A stretch of DNA of 7,004 bases from Actinomycetales bacterium (GTDB lineage: Bacteria; Actinomycetota; Actinomycetes; Mycobacteriales; Mycobacteriaceae). The position numbers and the translations under genes were made by a program. How positions within the stretch are numbered: the stretch's first letter is position 1; each line of letters starts with the position of its first letter. The stretch is taken from positions 1 through 7,004 of the forward strand of contig DUOR01000391.1 of the NCBI GenBank assembly GCA_012838715.1. Reading direction: 5' to 3'. Below the pieces are notes generated by a model. The model was not told where the DNA came from. It saw only the letters and a program-made list of their open reading frames with translations, and did not search any database. Below are positions 5,414-7,004 of the stretch, piece by piece.

Positions 5414-6634
5414 CTACAGCCACTTGTTGCGGCGCAGCAGCCACACCAGGAAAGCGACGACGACGCCCATCACGCCGAGCACCACGTAATAGCCGTACTC
5501 CCAATGCAATTCGGGCATGAAGTCGAAGTTCATGCCGTAGATGCCGGCCAACGCCGTCGGCACGGCGAGAATGGCCGCGTAGGCGGAGATGGTGCGCATG
5601 TCCGTGTTCTGCTGCAGCTGGATTTTCACGGCTGCCGCGTCGATGAGCGCCGAGAGGCGGTCGTCGAAGCCCTGAACCATGTCGGCGGCGATGAGCTGGT
5701 GGTCGAGGACGTCGGAAAGGTAGCGGCGCACGACCTTCGGCATCAGCTGGCCGCGCAGGCCCATGAGGGTGCGCAGCGCCGTCGTCAGCGGGTCGATGGC
5801 GTGGCGCATCTCCAGGATCTCGCGCTTGAGGATGTACACGTCCTCGATGTCCGTCGTGTACGTCGGCCGGAAAACCTCATCCTCCATGTCCTCGACGAGG
5901 TCCTCCAGCTGCTGCACCGTGCGGAGGTAATTGTCGACCAGAAGGTCGGTCAGCGCCCACAGCACACCCGCCGGCCCCGGCTGGAGCAGCTCCGGGTCCT
6001 CGTCGACGCGCTCGGCCAGGCGGTTCATGTCGTCGCTGGGCATGCCCATCCGGATGGTCAGGATGTAGTTTCGGCCCAGCACCATCAGCAGCTGCCCGGT
6101 GTCGATCTTCTCGTTGTGGTCCTGCGAGGTGCCCTCGGGCGAGTAGTGGATGGATCGCAGCACGAACACGAGATGGTCGTCGTGCAGCTCCACCTTCGGC
6201 CGCTGCCGGTGCGTCAGCGCATCCTCGACGGTCAGTTCGTGCAGGCCGTACTCCTCGGCGATGGCGTCCATCTGCGTCGCGTCGGGACGCGACAGCGACA
6301 GCCACACGAACCCCTCGCCCCGCGTCTTGACCTCCTCCAGCGCACTGCGGTGGTCGAACTCCCCGGGCACCCGGTTGCCGTCGACGTACACCCCGCAGTC
6401 GCGCATCGCCTCCGACACGGGACGCGGCCGCAACGGCACGTCGCCGCGGTTGCTTGCCGACGACGCCTCACCCGCATTCCGCCCGTTGCCCCCCGCCCTG
6501 GACCGCAGGCCATTGCGGACGGGGTTCGCACGGGAATTGGCGTTTCGGGTGGCGTTGGCGCGGGCATCGGCGGCGCCCCGGGAGGAACCGGCGCCCAGGT
6601 TCTGCCGCGGATTCGGGCGGGGGGACTGCACCAC
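5414..6634 (-). CDS. corA: CorA family Mg2+/Co2+ channel with basic N-terminal extension
   Basis: 406 aa. The signature YGMNF (366-370) followed by MPEL is the selectivity loop of CorA-type pentameric Mg2+ channels. It joins two membrane helices at about 348-366 and 382-400. A short basic tail, RRNKWL, follows. The cytosolic funnel domain is recognisable from GVYVDGNRV (81-89) onwards, with FVWLSLSRPD, HELTVEDALTHRQRPKVE and LTIRMG. The start is set by AGGAGG (6640-6645): GTG at 6634 is 5 bases away and a second GTG at 6631 is 8 bases away. The upstream ATG of the open frame (6730) lies in the intergenic dyads and is unlikely. Residues 1-72 before the domain are low complexity, with about 13 Arg, 10 Asn and no Lys. 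This is far longer than in classic bacterial CorA. An internal ATG at 6406 (MRDCGVYVDG) would give a domain-only protein, but its GGAGG is only 2 bases away. Confidence 0.93.
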   Translation of the reverse strand: MVQSPRPNPRQNLGAGSSRGAADARANATRNANSRANPVRNGLRSRAGGNGRNAGEASSASNRGDVPLRPRPVSEAMRDCGVYVDGNRVPGEFDHRSALEEVKTRGEGFVWLSLSRPDATQMDAIAEEYGLHELTVEDALTHRQRPKVELHDDHLVFVLRSIHYSPEGTSQDHNEKIDTGQLLMVLGRNYILTIRMGMPSDDMNRLAERVDEDPELLQPGPAGVLWALTDLLVDNYLRTVQQLEDLVEDMEDEVFRPTYTTDIEDVYILKREILEMRHAIDPLTTALRTLMGLRGQLMPKVVRRYLSDVLDHQLIAADMVQGFDDRLSALIDAAAVKIQLQQNTDMRTISAYAAILAVPTALAGIYGMNFDFMPELHWEYGYYVVLGVMGVVVAFLVWLLRRNKWL

Positions 6635-6639
6635 GATTG

Positions 6640-6645
6640 CCTCCT
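6640..6645 (-). promoter_or_regulatory. Strong ribosome binding site of corA
   Basis: The minus strand reads AGGAGG, then CAATC, then GTGGTG. It is the best Shine-Dalgarno match in the window. It fixes the start at one of two adjacent GTG codons (6634 or 6631) and includes the long N-terminal extension in the protein. Confidence 0.75.
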
Positions 6646-6670
6646 GTCGGGGGTAGCCTGGCGACGTCAG

Positions 6671-6722
6671 GTCCGGCCCCACGGGGCCGCGACGGACACG
6701 TGACCGGCACGGAAAATGCCGG
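6671..6722. promoter_or_regulatory. Cluster of inverted repeats in the corA / lipoprotein divergent region
   Basis: Three dyads lie side by side. CGGCCCC-AC-GGGGCCG (6674-6689) is flanked by GTC at 6671-6673 and GAC at 6691-6693. GGACACGTGACC (6694-6705) centres on the palindrome CACGTG. CCGGCA-N7-TGCCGG (6704-6709 with 6717-6722) overlaps its end. They sit between the two divergent starts, where operators are expected. No clear -35/-10 pair can be assigned for either gene. Confidence 0.45.
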
Positions 6723-6740
6723 ATACGCACTGATTACGAC

Positions 6741-6746
6741 GAGGAG
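6741..6746 (+). promoter_or_regulatory. Ribosome binding site for the ATG at 6755
   Basis: GAGGAG followed by 8 bases and ATG at 6755. Good match and spacing. This is the main argument for the long form of the lipoprotein precursor. Confidence 0.6.
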
Positions 6747-6754
6747 CAACGGCT

Positions 6755-7004
6755 ATGCGGGCACCGGCCACCCGGAAAACCACCACCGGGCGCAACACCC
6801 GGATTCTACGGGGCGCCCAAGGCGACCGCAGAATGGCCCGCTCGCTGTCGGTGGCGGCGTCGGAAAGCAACGTGGCGTCGGAAAGCAACGTGGCGCCGGA
6901 AAGTGACGGACGGCCGGACAGCAACGATGTGTCGCGGCGCGCGGTCGGCGCGGTGTCGGCGGCCGCGATCATCGGCTCCATCGCCCTGGCCGGCTGCGCG
7001 AGCC
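6755..7004 (+). CDS. Lipoprotein precursor, possibly Tat-type, 3'-truncated
   Basis: 83 codons are visible before the window ends. Residues 65-78 form a hydrophobic stretch, GAVSAAAIIGSIAL, ending in the lipobox LAGC (78-81) followed by AS. This is a signal-peptidase-II site with Cys81 as the lipidated residue. SRRAVG (60-65) directly before it resembles a twin-arginine motif, with V and G in place of the preferred F and L. The ATG at 6755 has a strong ribosome site but gives an exceptionally long, Arg-rich leader of about 60 residues. That leader includes four hexapeptide repeats. A GTG at 6929 would give a standard signal peptide (V/M-SRRAVGAV...) but has no good ribosome site. The mature domain lies outside the window. 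In M. tuberculosis lpqY, the trehalose-uptake binding lipoprotein, lies near corA, so a solute-binding protein is possible but unproven. The gene diverges from corA. Confidence 0.7.
   Translation, partial: MRAPATRKTTTGRNTRILRGAQGDRRMARSLSVAASESNVASESNVAPESDGRPDSNDVSRRAVGAVSAAAIIGSIALAGCAS
6860..6931 (+). repeat. 18-bp tandem coding repeat upstream of the lipobox
   Basis: Four 18-base units: 6860-6877 and 6878-6895 are identical (TCGGAAAGCAACGTGGCG), while 6896-6913 and 6914-6931 are diverged. In frame they encode SESNVA, SESNVA, PESDGR and PDSNDV, i.e. [S/P]-[E/D]-S-[N/D]-x-x. The last unit contains the alternative GTG start at 6929. Confidence 0.75.

Noticed and set aside
5111..6703. Rightward open frame of 530 codons antisense to corA
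   Set aside because: Composition is typical of a shadow frame (Arg/His/Val-rich), it overlaps two real genes, and it has no ribosome site or recognisable motif.
6635..6754. Mg2+-sensing leader (M-box or similar) upstream of corA
   Set aside because: The corA leader can be at most about 120 bases and shows only short dyads. No M-box core could be recognised.

Overview
The window is very GC-rich, with most third codon positions G or C. It reads as chromosomal core sequence from an actinobacterium of the Mycobacteriales, probably Corynebacterium or a close relative. The gene order recalls, from memory, the Mycobacterium tuberculosis neighbourhood tatB ... mrp - DUF1003 - MgtE-like / general-stress membrane protein ... 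corA - lpqY. The genus is inferred and no alignment was run. No insertion sequence, phage gene, CRISPR array, tRNA or rRNA is visible.

Layout. The 3' end of a Pro/Gln/Asn-rich gene, probably tatB, runs rightward to base 281. It converges on a leftward nitronate monooxygenase-type flavoprotein gene (348-1394). Next comes a leftward cluster read 4668 to 1549: a PRC-barrel/MgtE-N/CBS protein with no membrane channel, a two-helix DUF1003 membrane protein 3 bases behind it, and the Mrp/ApbC P-loop ATPase 21 bases further on. The cluster ends at a clear intrinsic terminator (1466-1496). Upstream of it, and divergent, is a rightward gene for a small general-stress-17M-like membrane protein (4863-5357). 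That gene sits behind a sequence closely resembling an actinobacterial SigE/SigH-type stress promoter. It converges on a leftward CorA Mg2+/Co2+ channel gene with a long basic N-terminal extension (5414-6634). A rightward lipoprotein gene, cut by the window end, diverges from corA across 120 bases that hold several dyads.

How the parts may work together. An MgtE-like cytosolic Mg2+-sensing architecture without its pore, a DUF1003 membrane protein and CorA lie within 4 kb, next to a stress-promoted envelope protein. This suggests a divalent-metal and envelope-stress neighbourhood, with Mrp adding iron-sulfur carrier or ATPase function. This link is inference from position. The most useful leads are the pore-less MgtE/DUF1003 pair, the ECF-type promoter, the Mrp that lacks its C-terminal CxxC, and the long repeat-bearing leader of the terminal lipoprotein, which may be a Tat lipoprotein.

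There is no gene-free stretch over 300 bases. The longest is 4669-4862, which holds two divergent promoter candidates and an imperfect direct repeat.
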